DNA from: Bugulina stolonifera
Taxonomy: Eukaryota > Bryozoa > Gymnolaemata > Cheilostomatida > Bugulidae
DNA: 64,000 nt
Reading direction: 5' to 3'
NCBI GenBank assembly: GCA_935421135.1
Contig: OW285197.1
Coordinates: 1,429,068 to 1,493,067 of the forward strand
The stretch's first letter is position 1. Each line of letters opens with the position of its first letter. This document shows, piece after piece, positions 30,725-44,215 of the stretch. Made by a program: the position numbers and the translations under genes. The notes under the pieces are model-generated. The model did no database searches, was not told where the DNA came from, and saw only the letters and a program-made list of their open reading frames with translations.

Positions 30725-32537
30725 AAAGACATCCAGTCATACTCTTTGGTGTTTTATGTTGCTTTGGTGGCTTTGGCGGAATAGTACATTGTATCCAGGT
30801 AATATCTACTCCACCTTTCCGTCAAACGATTAAAGTAAACATCCTTAGATTACATCCGGGTTATTGTACTGATTTATCTATATACATATACAGTTGACAT
30901 GTTTAAATGGTGCTAGTAGCAGTGACGTTGTCACGTTACACTATAACTACTATACTCATATTATATTCTTGTTTACATTACTTTAGTGATATTTTAACTT
31001 TTTGATGCAACGTCTTGTGATGTTATATCTTTTATTTTCTATTTTTCTAAATGGCTCAAACTTGGGCCATAGTCAGTAATCTTCTGGTGCTATTAGGTTT
31101 AAATCAAGGTTCTTAGATTTTAGGAAACAAAATAATTATTTATAGTTTTGACGTCAGTGCTAGTTAATTTATGGGGAGGGGAGGGTGTACACAATCGAAG
31201 CTAGGATCCTTTAAACTGTGTGCTACCTTGAAGTTCCCAGGCTAAATTTGGTGACCTCTGTATGACCCAGGTATAGACTGTGAGCTTTAAGAAACGTTGG
31301 GGCTATGACCATACCTATCGGCTATTGCTGTAAATAGGTTGAGTTCCAATAATGACACACTACATGAATAGCTGACGGATGTGTGCGCCATTCTTTGCCT
31401 GTAACAGAGCAACTAAGCTAAGACTTTCTGGTTGAAGAGCTCAAGGCGATGGAATGTCAAGGTTATAATGACATCATCGCTAGTCTATCTCTAGTTACAA
31501 TGTCCGAGCAGGGAGTTTGTTAGCTGACTCGATGGTCAAATTCATTTAACTGTAGATATTCTCATATTGAGATGAGATTGCTCGGTGTGTAGTGACATCA
31601 CTGGTCAGCTAGTGAGCTAATTGGTCGGATTAAATGAAGTTCTGCAGCAAATAAGTTTTCGGACAGTTTGAGCTGCAGATCAGAGACTTAGCTAGGGGTT
31701 TTACTTACCAACATAGCAACTCCCGGGACGGTCGGCCTACGCTCCTCAACTATTGACTCAGTTTTAAAAAAGTCTAAAATATTCTTTAGTCATTCACTCT
31801 ATTCAGTCTTTGACAACAATAAAACTGTGAAATATACCTACATGTGAACTCATCGTTCTAATTATGTTATATCTATTGCCTAGAGTTAATCGTGGGGTAA
31901 ACAGGAAGTGACATTTGCTTTTGGCAACATTATTATTTTTGAAATTGTGAAGGGAGCTTGCTGATATTATACCGCATGCATTTACATAATGTGCCTACAA
32001 TATAATGAATAGCATGCCTTTTGAAACACACAAGTCATGCTAGTGTTCTCTGAGAGAACTTGGGAGTTATCTCTCCTGCATTGAGTGAAATTATTTGGAT
32101 GAAATATTATCCTGAAAGTAAAATAGACTCGATAAGTTCATTTGCATCTCTGATTCTAACACTTGATGAATTCAATATGCCAGTCATGCATATACATGTA
32201 GATCAACAGATGACACCCAATTATTTACTGATATACACAGTAGTTGACTCGCCCCAGTGACTCATATTCAATATTGATTGAGTTGTATCCAGTTTAATTG
32301 TGACGTCTGTTTAATGAGAATAGAGCCGAAGACTGAACTAAAAATGAGTATCTAGTCACTTTGGATGGACTTAGTAATCAGGGATGCTGTGTGCACTGGA
32401 TGTCCAATTCATTAGTGCCCCCCCCCCCCCCCCCCCAACTAATCTCTATGCACATTTTATATGTTCTGTTGGTTATATTATTTCAATGAAAGTGTCTTAA
32501 GTCTTACTAAAATAGACCATAATACTGTAATGGTTTC
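30725..32537. other. Non-coding stretch downstream of the collagen gene
   Basis: AT-rich DNA with no exon I can support. It contains an 18-base run of C at about 32420-32436 and a 24-codon ATG frame at 31449 that I regard as chance. Confidence 0.5.
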
Positions 32538-33332
32538 TGTGATTTGGTGCGGTCGTCCTTGGACGACTATCGACCCAGAAATGAAGTGCCTATGAGTGGT
32601 AATAGGACTTCGCAATACATGAAAGATCGAGCGGTCTCAGTAGCCCAAATACTACCAAAGACGACCCATCTGATCTCAAGTCCGACCTTCAGACTATACA
32701 ATGAAAGAGAGTAGTTCAACCTAGTAGGCGGTTCGCTAAGCGAATGACCTAGTAAAAGGAAGAGAAAGTCCCTGTATCAAGTATAGATGTGTCTTTATTG
32801 AAAGCCAAGTGTAGACTGAGACAATGAACAGTAAAACAGTGCCCTTTATATAGTATAAGGACTTCCGGCCGACGTGACGCCGGGAAAAGACGACGTGTGA
32901 TCGTCCGGAAGTTGCGCAACAAGATGGCCGCCGGAAGCCCGACGGCCGACCCAAAATAGGTCGGGTTCTACAAAAGTTGCTTATAATGGTCCAATTCATG
33001 TACAAAATGAATATCAATGGATTCTGAGAGGTCGGGCCTCTGTACATGGGTATAAAAGGCATTAAAAAGACTTAGTAACATTCATGCAGTTATATACAGT
33101 TATATAGTGAAACAATACATGAATAAGTAGTGAGTATGAGCACATGGAGACACGTATATAGACAGTAATAAATGGTTTGGAGATGCAATACAGTTAAAGG
33201 TAAGTATACGAACACTAATTATGAGAATGTGAGTGTCAGATGAGTAGCGCTATAACAACTACTGAGCACTTAAGATGCGATGGAGCTTCGTCCGGGAGTT
33301 GGAGTCGTATACAAATGTCCTGTACCATCACA
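32538..33332 (-). mobile_element. Candidate solo or 3' LTR of a retrotransposon, minus strand
   Basis: The segment is bounded by TGTGAT and ATCACA, the TG...CA ends of an LTR, and is richer in G+C than its surroundings. Read on the minus strand it has a TATA box, TATATAAA (32845-32852), and about 46 bp further on AATAAA (32794-32799), the usual U3-R order. A short coding-like frame ends 35 bp upstream of it on the same strand. No target-site duplication can be recognised, and no tRNA-primer site was found. Confidence 0.45.
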
Positions 33333-33367
33333 ATACTATCCAAAGTACTATACGCAATAATTCTTAG

Positions 33368-33496
33368 CTATGTATAATTACCAGAGGTGGGACTAGCGCG
33401 GTTGAAACGCTGTTCGATTGTGCTAATCTCTTCTTTTGCAGCAGCGAACTGCTGTGACACGCTTCTTTCAAATTCTGTCAATCTTTTAATAGCGTT
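33368..33496 (-). pseudogene. Coding-like remnant next to the LTR candidate
   Basis: A 42-codon minus-strand frame with protein-like composition (FERSVSQQFAAAKEEIST, then RFNRASPTSGN) ends in TAG. It is bounded upstream by a stop. The heptad-like pattern suggests a coiled coil. It could be the 3' end of a retroelement ORF or a stranded host exon. I do not recognise a family. Confidence 0.3.
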
Positions 33497-33499
33497 TCA

Positions 33500-34627
33500 A
33501 CCAATACGCTTTTATTTTCAGCCCAACCTGCTATTAGCTAGTAGCTAGTAACGAGTGCCATTGCGGCTGCAGCCATTCCTGGCTGTCTTAACTATTACAC
33601 TTCGTGAAATTGCTAACCAACTCAATTTAATATCAGGATTATATGGGTGTTTAAAGCTTTTTGACTTCAAAAACATAGTCTACACAAAGAAAAAACATAC
33701 AAAGAATAGATTATAGTATGTGTGGAAAATACTTTTATATTAGATGTCTAAAATACTACCGGTTTAACCACAAATATATAATATTTTAGACATTGACAGA
33801 AAATCATGGGGAGATAAGTCTAAATTTTACTTTGTACATGTATTATTGCTCCAATAGTACATGTACAACTGTACAACACTAATGCTTCTACAATTTCCAC
33901 AGACACAATTTGAAAGTTATATATGTGATGCCTAATACCCTGATACCTTCTTATCACGTTATCAATGATGTTTCAAATCCATGACGAAGCCCTAGTGTGC
34001 ATTGTAGAAAATAATATACATGTAAACACAATATGAACTCTGCAAAACAATGTAGCTGAAGAGAAGTAAACAAGAAATAGCTGTGTTTGTGCTTTTTAAT
34101 TTTCATGGAAATAAATGGGCACCTTTGAATTGCTCTCTCAAATCTAATTTGAGAGAAGACTGTCAAGTCAAGGTATAGTCTGTACAGGATAGACTTTATC
34201 AGTACAACTAGACTCACCTATGATAAGAATAGAAGTGCCGTGTGTTCGCTCCTGTATTCTATGCCTCAGTCTCGTATACTAATCCTATTGGCTAATGCTT
34301 ATCTCAGGATCCAATAAGCGGCACTGTTATACACCATTGATCTCTAGATCATAATCCCACAAAGACAACTTCTAATTAATAGCGATTCAGCGGATATAAA
34401 AGCTATTCTCTATATTTAAATTTCACTATCACATAGGCAGATTCTCTATTCTTGTAGTGAATAGCTAATAGCACATATTTCTCTATTTTTAAAACTATCG
34501 ACTCTCACCCCTGATAATTACATTGTATGTAATGCTGTTTTACCAAGAGCCTTTGGTTTAGCCTACCATATGGGTGCAAGGGGAGGCAATTTAATGATAA
34601 TTTGTGAGGAATTTGTATATTGTAACA
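33500..34627. other. Non-coding AT-rich stretch
   Basis: No exon, RNA gene or sizeable repeat that I can support. The 87-codon minus-strand frame at 33954-34217 has no recognisable domain. Confidence 0.45.
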
Positions 34628-34697
34628 CATGGGCACTCATAAGCTACTGGTTATAATTAGAAGTTGTCCTCTTCTCAATAGCTTATGAGTGCCCATG
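34628..34697. repeat. Perfect 18-bp inverted repeat (hairpin)
   Basis: catgggcactcataagct (34628-34645) and its exact reverse complement (34680-34697) surround a 34-bp loop. The right arm overlaps the target-site duplication of the adjacent MITE. Confidence 0.8.
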
Positions 34698-34699
34698 AC

Positions 34700-34844
34700 C
34701 AGGCTTACCAAGTCTCCCTGATTCTACAGGAGACTCCCTGAATTTCAGCACAAATTTTGGTCCCACCCCACTCAAAATGGACACCCCGTCCCCACCCAAA
34801 TGCTGAGTCTGCCTAATTTTCATCAGATGAACTTGGCAAGCCTG
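34700..34844. mobile_element. hAT-type MITE, 145 bp
   Basis: The terminal inverted repeats caggcttaccaagt and acttggcaagcctg match at 13 of 14 positions. Flanking 8-bp direct repeats are CCCATGAC (34692-34699) and CCCATGAT (34845-34852), seven of eight identical. Size, CAG-starting ends and 8-bp duplication indicate a non-autonomous hAT element. Its ends differ from those of the 25174 element, so it is another family. Confidence 0.75.
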
Positions 34845-34852
34845 CCCATGAT

Positions 34853-36904
34853 ATAACACTGTCGTTCATAGTAGAGGTGCCATGAGTAGACAACTCCATG
34901 TTATGTGCGCTTGTAATACATTATACACTGCAGATGTATAATATTTCTTGCTGCAGAAAAGGAAATATCAGATAAAATAATAATAGTATCGATGTAGTTG
35001 TTAAAAGTAGACAATTCCATACTGTATGTACAACATATATAACGTGTAATACAGTCATGCGGATTATGTAAATTTATTGGAGTATATATTAAATAAATTC
35101 ACATGATTGTTATACTATTGCAGAGAATATAATAATATACAAGATTATTAATAATGGTACATGTATATTGATAGCATTACGTCCAGTTTATGTACAACAT
35201 AAAAAGAAATATTTAAACTGAGCACAACAATGTGAATGGAGTTGAGTATTTCATTACGTAATACTTATTTAATTGTTGTAATACATTGTATCTACAATTA
35301 GTGATCAACCATAGATTGGATTATATATTAAACTCTCCATGAGAGAATGTAAGTTATATTTATATATACTTACATTTACATGCATGTATTATGCTCAAGT
35401 AACCCCCATAGCAAATATCCTCATTTACAATTATTATTTTGAATTTGTTTCGCCAACACCTTATTTTGTCAATAGACCAGACTGAGACTATCATATGATG
35501 TTACATGTCACCATGATGTGTGCAGTTTTAATTCTAAAAGACTATTTATATTCAAATAGTAAGCTAATACTATAATAACTTTTAAATATCCCAGAGATCT
35601 ACAGTAGTTGGTTCGAATCACATGGAAGTAGGGGGAGAGTAATGCTGCATTTACTTACAAGTGCAGTACTTTGAGTTCAGTTATTATCTACATATAAGTC
35701 TATGTATAATATAATAACATGTGCACTACTATAATTTATATGATATGTTGCTCTTGTAATGAAGTTTCATTTGTAGATATTTTATCTCTAGACTTGCATT
35801 GGAAGTTGTGCTCTCTTTGCTATTTACAAAGAGATCACAACTTTAAAATAACTTGTACATAGAATATTGTGCAGTGTACTATAATGGCTAAAATGGCTAA
35901 AATGGCTATAATAATATATAATAATATATAATAAATTATATAATAATATAACATAATAATCGAAGTGTTATATTTTCGCTGTTCAAATGTTTCAACAATA
36001 GTATGACGCTTTATATTTATTATACTTGTATAACTACGCTCCAGAAGAAAATTTTATGTAGTTGTATAACTTTTATGCTTTCAGGTTAGTCATATATAAC
36101 TAAATAACTCAACTCTGCTACAAAGCTAACTAAATTAGTCTGCAGTGTACTGCATGTAGTGTACAGTATTTAGTGTATGTGTGTTGTGGACTGTGAACCT
36201 CAAGCATGATGGAGCTAGGAGCTTTCTTCTGTTGTATGATTTCATACTTCAAATAGCCTGTGTTTCCTTTGGAAAAGTCATACTTGCTCTTGTATCAGAG
36301 GAATAGAACCAACATATAGCTATATTAATTAGGGAACCCATGCTACAGTATGTTATTAATCAGGAAATGTATGCTATTATCTTAGAAATTATTTTCTCCC
36401 AACTTATTAGGTAATTTGTATATCTACCTGTCAGCAAGCATGGGCCGTCTAATTGCCCACCCTTAATAAATATTTTATGTTAGATAGACGCTGAAGCTGC
36501 AGCATAATCAGCATGAACTTCTAATGTCAGCATAGACCGATTTCTAAACATGTGGTAGGCCAAGGTGGGGTGGGGCACAGTTGAACTGAACTTCCCCCAT
36601 CCTACTAGACTAGGTGAGCAGTTAACAGTCAACTAATTTAGACTTTCTTCTTCTGATTAAATAAACTCTTTTCCATTTCAACCAGTGAGCTGTTCGTACA
36701 GCGTATACTTACCTATACAGTAATACAAGTACTTATAAAGTACATATACATACATACGTGTACATACAGTACAGTATCTGTGTAGGTACGTGATATACTT
36801 GGGGTGTACAAGGTACACGTACATCTACAGCACATAGGTACACATACATACTGCTAATAGCTCCCTGAGAGTTTATCATTGGATATAACACTGTCTCTCC
36901 TCAG
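34853..36904. other. Non-coding AT-rich stretch
   Basis: Mostly A/T-rich with scattered acatgta motifs. No gene was recognised. Confidence 0.5.
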
Positions 36905-36947
36905 CTTAGTTCCTGTCTTGCTCTGGACTCTGCCTTATGGTGTGACG
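36905..36947 (+). CDS. Candidate 43-nt exon (speculative)
   Basis: A strong acceptor (actgtctctcctcag) and a strong donor (gtgagt) bracket 43 nt. Entered in phase 2 it reads LVPVLLWTLPYGVT and leaves in phase 0; entered in phase 0 it reads SSCLALDSALWCD and leaves in phase 1. Nothing else identifies it. It could belong to the gene ending at 45629. Confidence 0.25.
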
Positions 36948-37741
36948 GTGAGTCGAGTTGCTTGTGTAATAAATCTGTGGTGCTGTGCTGCAGTCTAGTC
37001 TGTCTTGCCGCCCTCCAATTCTTAGTTCGACTTTGTGGTTACAGTTACATGTAGCTCATTGTTTCAGCGTGTCATCTGTATTAGTAGTAAACACTTAATA
37101 TGACGTGTTCTAGTTGGGATGTTCAGTTGAAAGGCTACATGTATAATCGTGACGGTGTTATAATAGCTCATACATGTAATTATTATTATTCTTGTTATTA
37201 TAGGTAATATAATACTGTGTAGTTGTTACAGTTCTCTAGTAGATAAGATAGATCTACTGCATATATAGTGGTGGTGAGGTTATATCAGACCAATCCGAAC
37301 TATACTACAGATGAATAGTAGCAAACAGTGCATATAGATTTAGATGTATACTTTAGACTAAGTTCTTAAGTCTAAGGAACTTGGTCTATGACTCTATGTG
37401 CTTCAAAGTCTGTCTTCAATTTACAGAAAGCAATGACATATTATATGTTCTGTAGTATTTGTAGATGTTGGTAAGGGGTAGAATGTTTCAGATTAGAAGT
37501 GATATTGGACACAGATTTAAATTTTTATTTCGATACCAGTCACAGTATCCTCGTCAGAGGGACATATTAAGATCACCAAAAGTTCAGGAGTAAAAATTAA
37601 AGAATGTGTTTGATACTATTTTTCATTTATGTGCTGTACAATATTGTCCCGTAGTCCGTAGTGTAAATTAATGCGTTTCTACACTTGTTAGCTACACCAT
37701 GACACAAGTTAGATAGTTGAGCTGACGGCAGGAGAATCTGT

Positions 37742-38130
37742 ACAGTAGATGGGTGCATAGAACTGTAATACAGGTGAATTAATACAGTAGATGAGTGCAT
37801 AGAACTGTAATACAGGTGAATGTAATACAGTAGATGAGTGCATAGAACTGTAATACAGGTGAATGTAATACAGTAGATGAGTGCATAGAACTGTAATACA
37901 GGTGAATGTAATACAGTAGATGAGTGCATAGAACTGTAATACAGGTGAATGTAATACAGTAGATGAGTGCATAGAACTGTAATACAGGTGAATGTAATAC
38001 AGTAGATGAGTGCATAGAACTGTAATACAGGTGAATGTAATACAGTAGATGAGTGCATAGAACTGTAATACAGGTGAATGTAATACAGTAAATGAGTGCA
38101 TAGAACTGTATTATACAGGTGAATGTAATA
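37742..38130. repeat. 43-bp minisatellite
   Basis: About nine nearly identical copies of a unit containing aatacagtagatgagtgcat and agaactgtaatacaggtgaa. Confidence 0.95.
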
Positions 38131-38135
38131 CGTAC

Positions 38136-40723
38136 ATTTCTTTATCCCATCCTTTATTTATAATTAGTAATTAGTATATATGAGTATAATTAAGTTAGTA
38201 ATTACATAACGTGAATAGACATGAGTGGAAGTTAATAACTTACATTTACAGCTGCAGTACATATCATTCTATACTCTACATAAACAGTGCCTAGATATAC
38301 TGTATAATATACTCTAATATACTGTACCCATGTCTATATAGTAGTATGTACAGTGCCGTCTGGACGTGAGCAAACTACACAATATTATATATTGCACAAT
38401 ACTTCAATTCCAAAATTAAAATAAATGGTATGTATTACAAACTATACTTTATGGGCAATAATCTTATATGTACACCAGATCAAAATTTGAATGTATTTAT
38501 GATAGAACAACTAAGGGTGCCATTTCTAGTGATTTGTTGTTGAAATTGTCCCCTCCTGTCACTGAATCAGCATCTCAAAGATGTATCAATGCTATTATTT
38601 AATATTTCGGTTTTCAAAATTGATTCTAATGCTAGTAGAGAGTACAATAGAATGAGTAACACAGCTACATGCATGTTATTATATAATTATAATTAATCAT
38701 ATATGGTCTTGCGTCTAGTCAGGAATTACTCCTATAAAAAGAATGACCACAATTATATAACTACATGTACTCATATGTGTATGTGACTGCATCATGTGTA
38801 TGTACACTAAAGGAATTTTATCCAATTTCAAAAATCAAAATGCTGATCTCAACAGCATTAGTATAGCATAGAGACACAATGTAGTGTAGGTTAACTGATA
38901 GATCTACTGATCTACATGTAGGTCAAATATTGAATGTAGGTCAACATAATGTTTACTCTACCAACTAATATGATTATATAACTGCAGGATTCACTGAGTT
39001 CTGTTTAGCCTTAGGGTATGAATACTAGTTTTTGGTTATTGCTTAGAAAATCACAGGCTATTCAAACTATGACCTTGAAGTCTGGGCACTCATGCACTAA
39101 TGTACAGGAGGGCTGTAGTAGAGCACCCTTAAGTTGTTGTGCAGTCCCTGTACATGTAGAACCACAGGCTATTGGCTGATAATGTTTAGCTATTTCCATG
39201 ACATCATAGATAATGGCAGCTCTGATTGGTTGTAAACACGGCATCTAATATGACAGCTATCCAAATTAACAAAACTTCTGATTAGTCCTGAAAAACTGAT
39301 ATCTGGTTAGACCATTGTATGGCGGTATGTGTATCTACATGTACAATGTCTCAATACCTCCTTTACTTGTTATAGTTTACATTGGAGGTTTATACAACGA
39401 TTTACATTTCCACGAAGGTCGACCTACATGTATATTGTACTGGACACAATGTAACATAACATACATGTACATGTACATGTATATTATACTGGACACAATG
39501 TAACATAACATACATGTACATGTACATGTATATTGTACTGGACACAATGTAACATAGCATACATGTACATGTACACAACATATTTTATATACTTAACAGA
39601 ACAAATAATAATGTACACTACTTGTTATACTGTACATAACATAGCATATAAATTCACTGACATTAGTATACAGTAAATAGCTGACCAATTATAATTTGTA
39701 ACTTCATACAGTTACACACCCTATGGGACATTAGTTCATACTCTAACACTGCACAGTGCTGACGTATTGCTGCCGTACATTTACCTACTGCTTGGGTAGA
39801 TGTACAGCAGGCCACTGGTTGATCACTTGCACTGCTAAAGTGGGGTTAAGGGCCTGTTAATATTTGGCATCAATTAAGGCAGCATTATATAACCTAATTA
39901 ATCCGTACACATTACGTAACGTAATTAATGAAGGTGAATAGTTTATCAGCAGCAGCTATGAAACAGCAGTTAGAGATATATATAATAATATAATGTATAA
40001 TGAATGAGAACATTAATATACAGTTAGCTGGGGGAATAGCCTGCTTTCTGGGTATTTCTCTGTTAATATAGTAATAGTGAGATGTACTCTATATTTATGT
40101 GTATTTAGACCTTGTATACATGTATCTGTATAAATAATATTTATGTACAGAGTGAAGGTGTATAGTTATGAATATCACTGCATATAGCCACTTACATGTA
40201 ACTAATCTACATGTACATTGGTTTCCCTTCCAGTGTTAGAGTAATTAAAGTAAAAAGGCTTTCTCACTATAACATGTTGATCACAAACAGTGGGCTGTTT
40301 TCAACATTACTAGAGTTTCTATCAGGGAGAAACACGCCTGGTGTATGTCCAGATATTAGAGTATAGAGCAGCACTACACAGACTAGTACAAGGGGAATCA
40401 CCCCTCTACACTGTAAACGTTGGACTTTCTGTCTATTGTGAATTGCGTGTACTATAATAGTAATATTATAAATACAAACACATAGCAGATGAAGTATGCT
40501 GGTACTGAGACGTGTATATGGTGCTATTATAGCGAACTGGTATCGATACATTTCCATGTAATATAATGAACTGAACGTATACCATGTTGAAGCTAAGCCT
40601 TACTACTACCAACTTATCAATAACTCCTCCAAGTCGTGACTACAGTGTAAATACATGTACATCTCCCACTCTGAATTCATGGGCTTTATTTTATATTAGA
40701 AATATTATATTGATTTTCTTCAG
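38136..40723. other. Non-coding stretch with small repeats
   Basis: AT-rich. At 39425-39575 a unit of about 59 bp containing ctggacacaatgtaacataa and runs of acatgt is repeated about three times. The minus-strand frames at 39062 and 40267 show no domain. Confidence 0.5.
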
Positions 40724-40774
40724 ATGGAGTTAGTATCTCGTACAGCTAGAGTCCCATATACTGTCGCACTGCAG
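40724..40774 (+). CDS. Candidate 51-nt exon (speculative)
   Basis: A good acceptor (ttgattttcttcag) is followed by 17 codons, MELVSRTARVPYTVALQ, and a weak donor (gtgttt). Phase 0 on both sides would join directly to the transmembrane exon at 45282. The composition is protein-like, but the donor is poor and the exon short. Confidence 0.25.
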
Positions 40775-42179
40775 GTGTTTTCTGCAACCATTTTATCTGT
40801 TCTTTCAGTGTATACTTGGTAATAGGCAGCATTATTTTGTACAAAACCACCTCTATTGTGTTTTGCTTCCCTTTCCTCAAAGCCATACCTCTATGCACAC
40901 AATATGGTGGTTGACCACTCTGTATGGAAAATTTTATCACTCTCTGCAAAACTGTAAAACAGAAGTCAAAGTTGGAAGTCATCAGTAACACTAATTATAG
41001 CTTGAGGTCAGTCACTGTCCACCACTGTCCACTCCTACTCTGCTGCTGATTGGTCTGGTTGACCACAATGCAAGAGTATTGTTCAGTCTACAAAAGGGCT
41101 GTCACTGACCCCAGCTCTTCAAAGTGCTTCAGCCTCTATTTCTGCCAGTACTTCAACTCTACTGTATATTCCCAATGAACCCACAGCACCACAACTCTAC
41201 TGTATATTCCCAATGAACCCACAGCACCATAACTCTACTGTATGTTCCCACTGAACCCACAGCACCACAACTCTACTGTATGTTCAATGTATTCCTCAGC
41301 TCACACATACATGTATGTACACATATACAAGGCTCACCTACATGTACATCACATACACTCTAGTTACAGTTAACCAGCTAAAATGGAAACAAACTTTACT
41401 CATCTTGTGTGTCTCGGAACCATAAGTTAGTTGGAACTACAATGTATATTATAACACAGAGGGGGGGGGGGGGTTGACCTCCCTGCTATTATGTAATAGT
41501 CACGTACTGTGTTCCTGAAGAAGGTGGTGAGATAAATAGTAGTGGTAAGGGGGGAGGGGTGTATGCAGACACAAAGATATTTCCTCTATTTAGTCACACT
41601 ATTACATCAGGACACCATGTTGTCCTAGGCGCACTATTACATCAGGACACCATGTTATCCTAGGCACACTATTACGTACATCTGAACACAAATCTATATC
41701 TATTACATGTACTTATATCTGGTATTCATTGGGTCGACTGCCAGCTCTCTACCATATACCATATACATGTATAATATAATATATATACATACAACATACA
41801 CTGACTATATCCAATAACTGTGTTACATTAAAATCAATACCAACTCTGGTACAGTGAATATTAATGATAGCCCAAGTACTGCTAATCCTTTATGTTTGAG
41901 GCGCGCATACAATACTCCTTAAAATCTTACTAATTAGTGTGTGTGGTTCATTAGTCTATAGGGTTTTTATGTATACCTTTAAATTTGCTGTCGTAATATA
42001 CATACTGTGTGAGTGTACGCTGCCTCACTGCTCTACATAGAGTAGTGTGAGAGAGTCAGCACTGATAGCATAGAGAGGTAGAGGAAGAGCTGGTGAGATT
42101 TTATAATCTATTATACATGTATTATACTATTACAATTATACTTCAATTATTATATTATATGCGTTATATTACACTATAT

Positions 42180-42340
42180 ATGTACACTAATGTACACTAT
42201 ATTACACTATATTACACTATATTACACTGTATTACACTGTATCACACTATATTACGCTGTATTACACTATATTACACTGTATTACACTATGTTACACTGT
42301 ATTACACTATGTTACACTGTATTACACTATGTTACGCTAT
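42180..42340. repeat. Decanucleotide repeat (attacactat)n
   Basis: About 16 imperfect copies of a 10-bp unit, alternating attacactat and attacactgt. Confidence 0.85.
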
Positions 42341-44043
42341 AATACATAAAACTGATTTGTTTTACTAGCTATTTAGAAGAATAAACTAGGCATGAGCCTG
42401 AAATAATATATCCATTTTTATTATAATTATAGTACTTGTATGTACATGATGTATCTGTATAGTACATGAATTGTAGAATATTTGGTACAGCATAGTTATG
42501 GAATTCACATGGATAACACTACAATTGTATAATATACTGTAATGACATGTGGTAGTGCTAATACTAATAGCTGAAGGTAGAAAAGTATTTTTTATTAAAA
42601 TTGGTCACATCATCTTTAGCTTAGCCTAAGATTCTAGTGAGTTTGGTGGTATAATGGAATCATATGACATAATCTATTGATAGATAATAATAGAGCCTAT
42701 ACAATGTACATGGAATTACTCTACTAACATAATATTACTGTTAGATAAAAGGAAAGACATCAGCCATTAGTTATAAAGAAGTAATAACTAACTGTAATAA
42801 CTTCCCCTGGGATGTATATAACATTCAGTAGAGTCGTAACTTGTGTACTTTACTGTTTAGCTCAGTACTCTGTTATGGTTATTATTACTAGTATAATGTA
42901 TTCTATCCATTAGCTAACCTTTACATATAATCTATAGTCTATACACTGTACTGGTGTACATTAGTATAATTGTATTACAGGTAACAAAATACTAACTGCA
43001 GGGTCTGCTTAGAGAGAAGACAACTTCTGAAGATAATTATTTTAAGTAGGGCCATCATCACTATAATAATAATTACACATAATATTTAGTCATTCCAGAG
43101 TCATTTGCACATGTTAAGTGTAGTAGTTATCTTCTCTTGGCATAAGTTCATACTGCTCAACTGTTAGAATATCACCACATCTTTGTGTAGGCTACATCTC
43201 CCTTTATAACAAGGGGAGATAACTGCTGCTTCTACACCTTCTAAACACCTTTGCACTGTCAATTTACTCTAAGAGCAGATACTGTTTGTGAGTTTTAACT
43301 CCCGTTAATCTAGCGAGTGACAAACTCGCTAAAAATACTCCAGTATTAGCAGACTCACAAACTATTCTTATACAAATAACTTCTGCTTTTGGGGTAATAG
43401 ATACGGTATATGCAGGTGGCAGGACACCTGCAAGCACATATCTTAGGTGTCACTATGTCAGTGAATAGACTGAGAGGCTCAGTGCCCTGCCATTTAGTTT
43501 CGTTCCACCATCTAGCTGAGTACATAGAGTTAATTAGTAGACGATATAATAGGATAATCAATATATTCCACATCACTAGCTGTGTACATGTATATGATAT
43601 AATACTTTATGTAATAACTACAGTCTAATCTCTAAGTCTATATTGTTATTGCTCCCTTGTACAATCACTATATTGTATTGATGGTGTTTACACAGTATCT
43701 CATGTCATATTAGATCAATACACTAACTATTATATAAGGTTGAGTAAGAGCTCATGTATTCATATGTTACCATGGTGACAGCATCATAACATTCAATGAC
43801 CTCTAATGCTGCTTACCTGTTATACAGCACAACAGTGCCGTCATAGCACATCTATAAACTATCTGCACACTGTATGTACAAAGGCAGCATTCTGCATGTA
43901 CATGTACATGTACACATACATCTGTAAAATTTTGATGGTGTTCTTGAAAAGTGTTTTCTGCCCATCCTATATGAGATATAGCAGATTCCAGGACTATTGC
44001 TGACCAACCAGCGGACTAATTAGTCAATTACTCAAACCACAGC

Positions 44044-44215
44044 AATCTTATATTTACATGCTGTCTTATATTTACATGCTGTCTTATATTTACATGCTGT
44101 TTTATATTTACATGCTGTTTTATATTTACATGCTGTTTTATATTTACATGCTGTCTTATATTTACATGCTGTCTTATATTTACATGCTGTCTTATATTTA
44201 CATGCTGTCTTAGGA
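44044..44215. repeat. 18-bp minisatellite
   Basis: About nine copies of ttatatttacatgctgtc, with a tgtt variant block in the middle. Confidence 0.9.

Noticed and set aside
31449..31523. 24-codon ATG frame MECQGYNDIIASLSL...
   Set aside because: Too short to distinguish from chance, with no neighbouring exon.
32420..32436. Run of C (and a G run near 41461)
   Set aside because: Homopolymers; their length may be a sequencing artefact and no function is implied.
40267..40991. Minus-strand frames of 96 and 81 codons
   Set aside because: No domain, no convincing splice partners and AT-driven composition.
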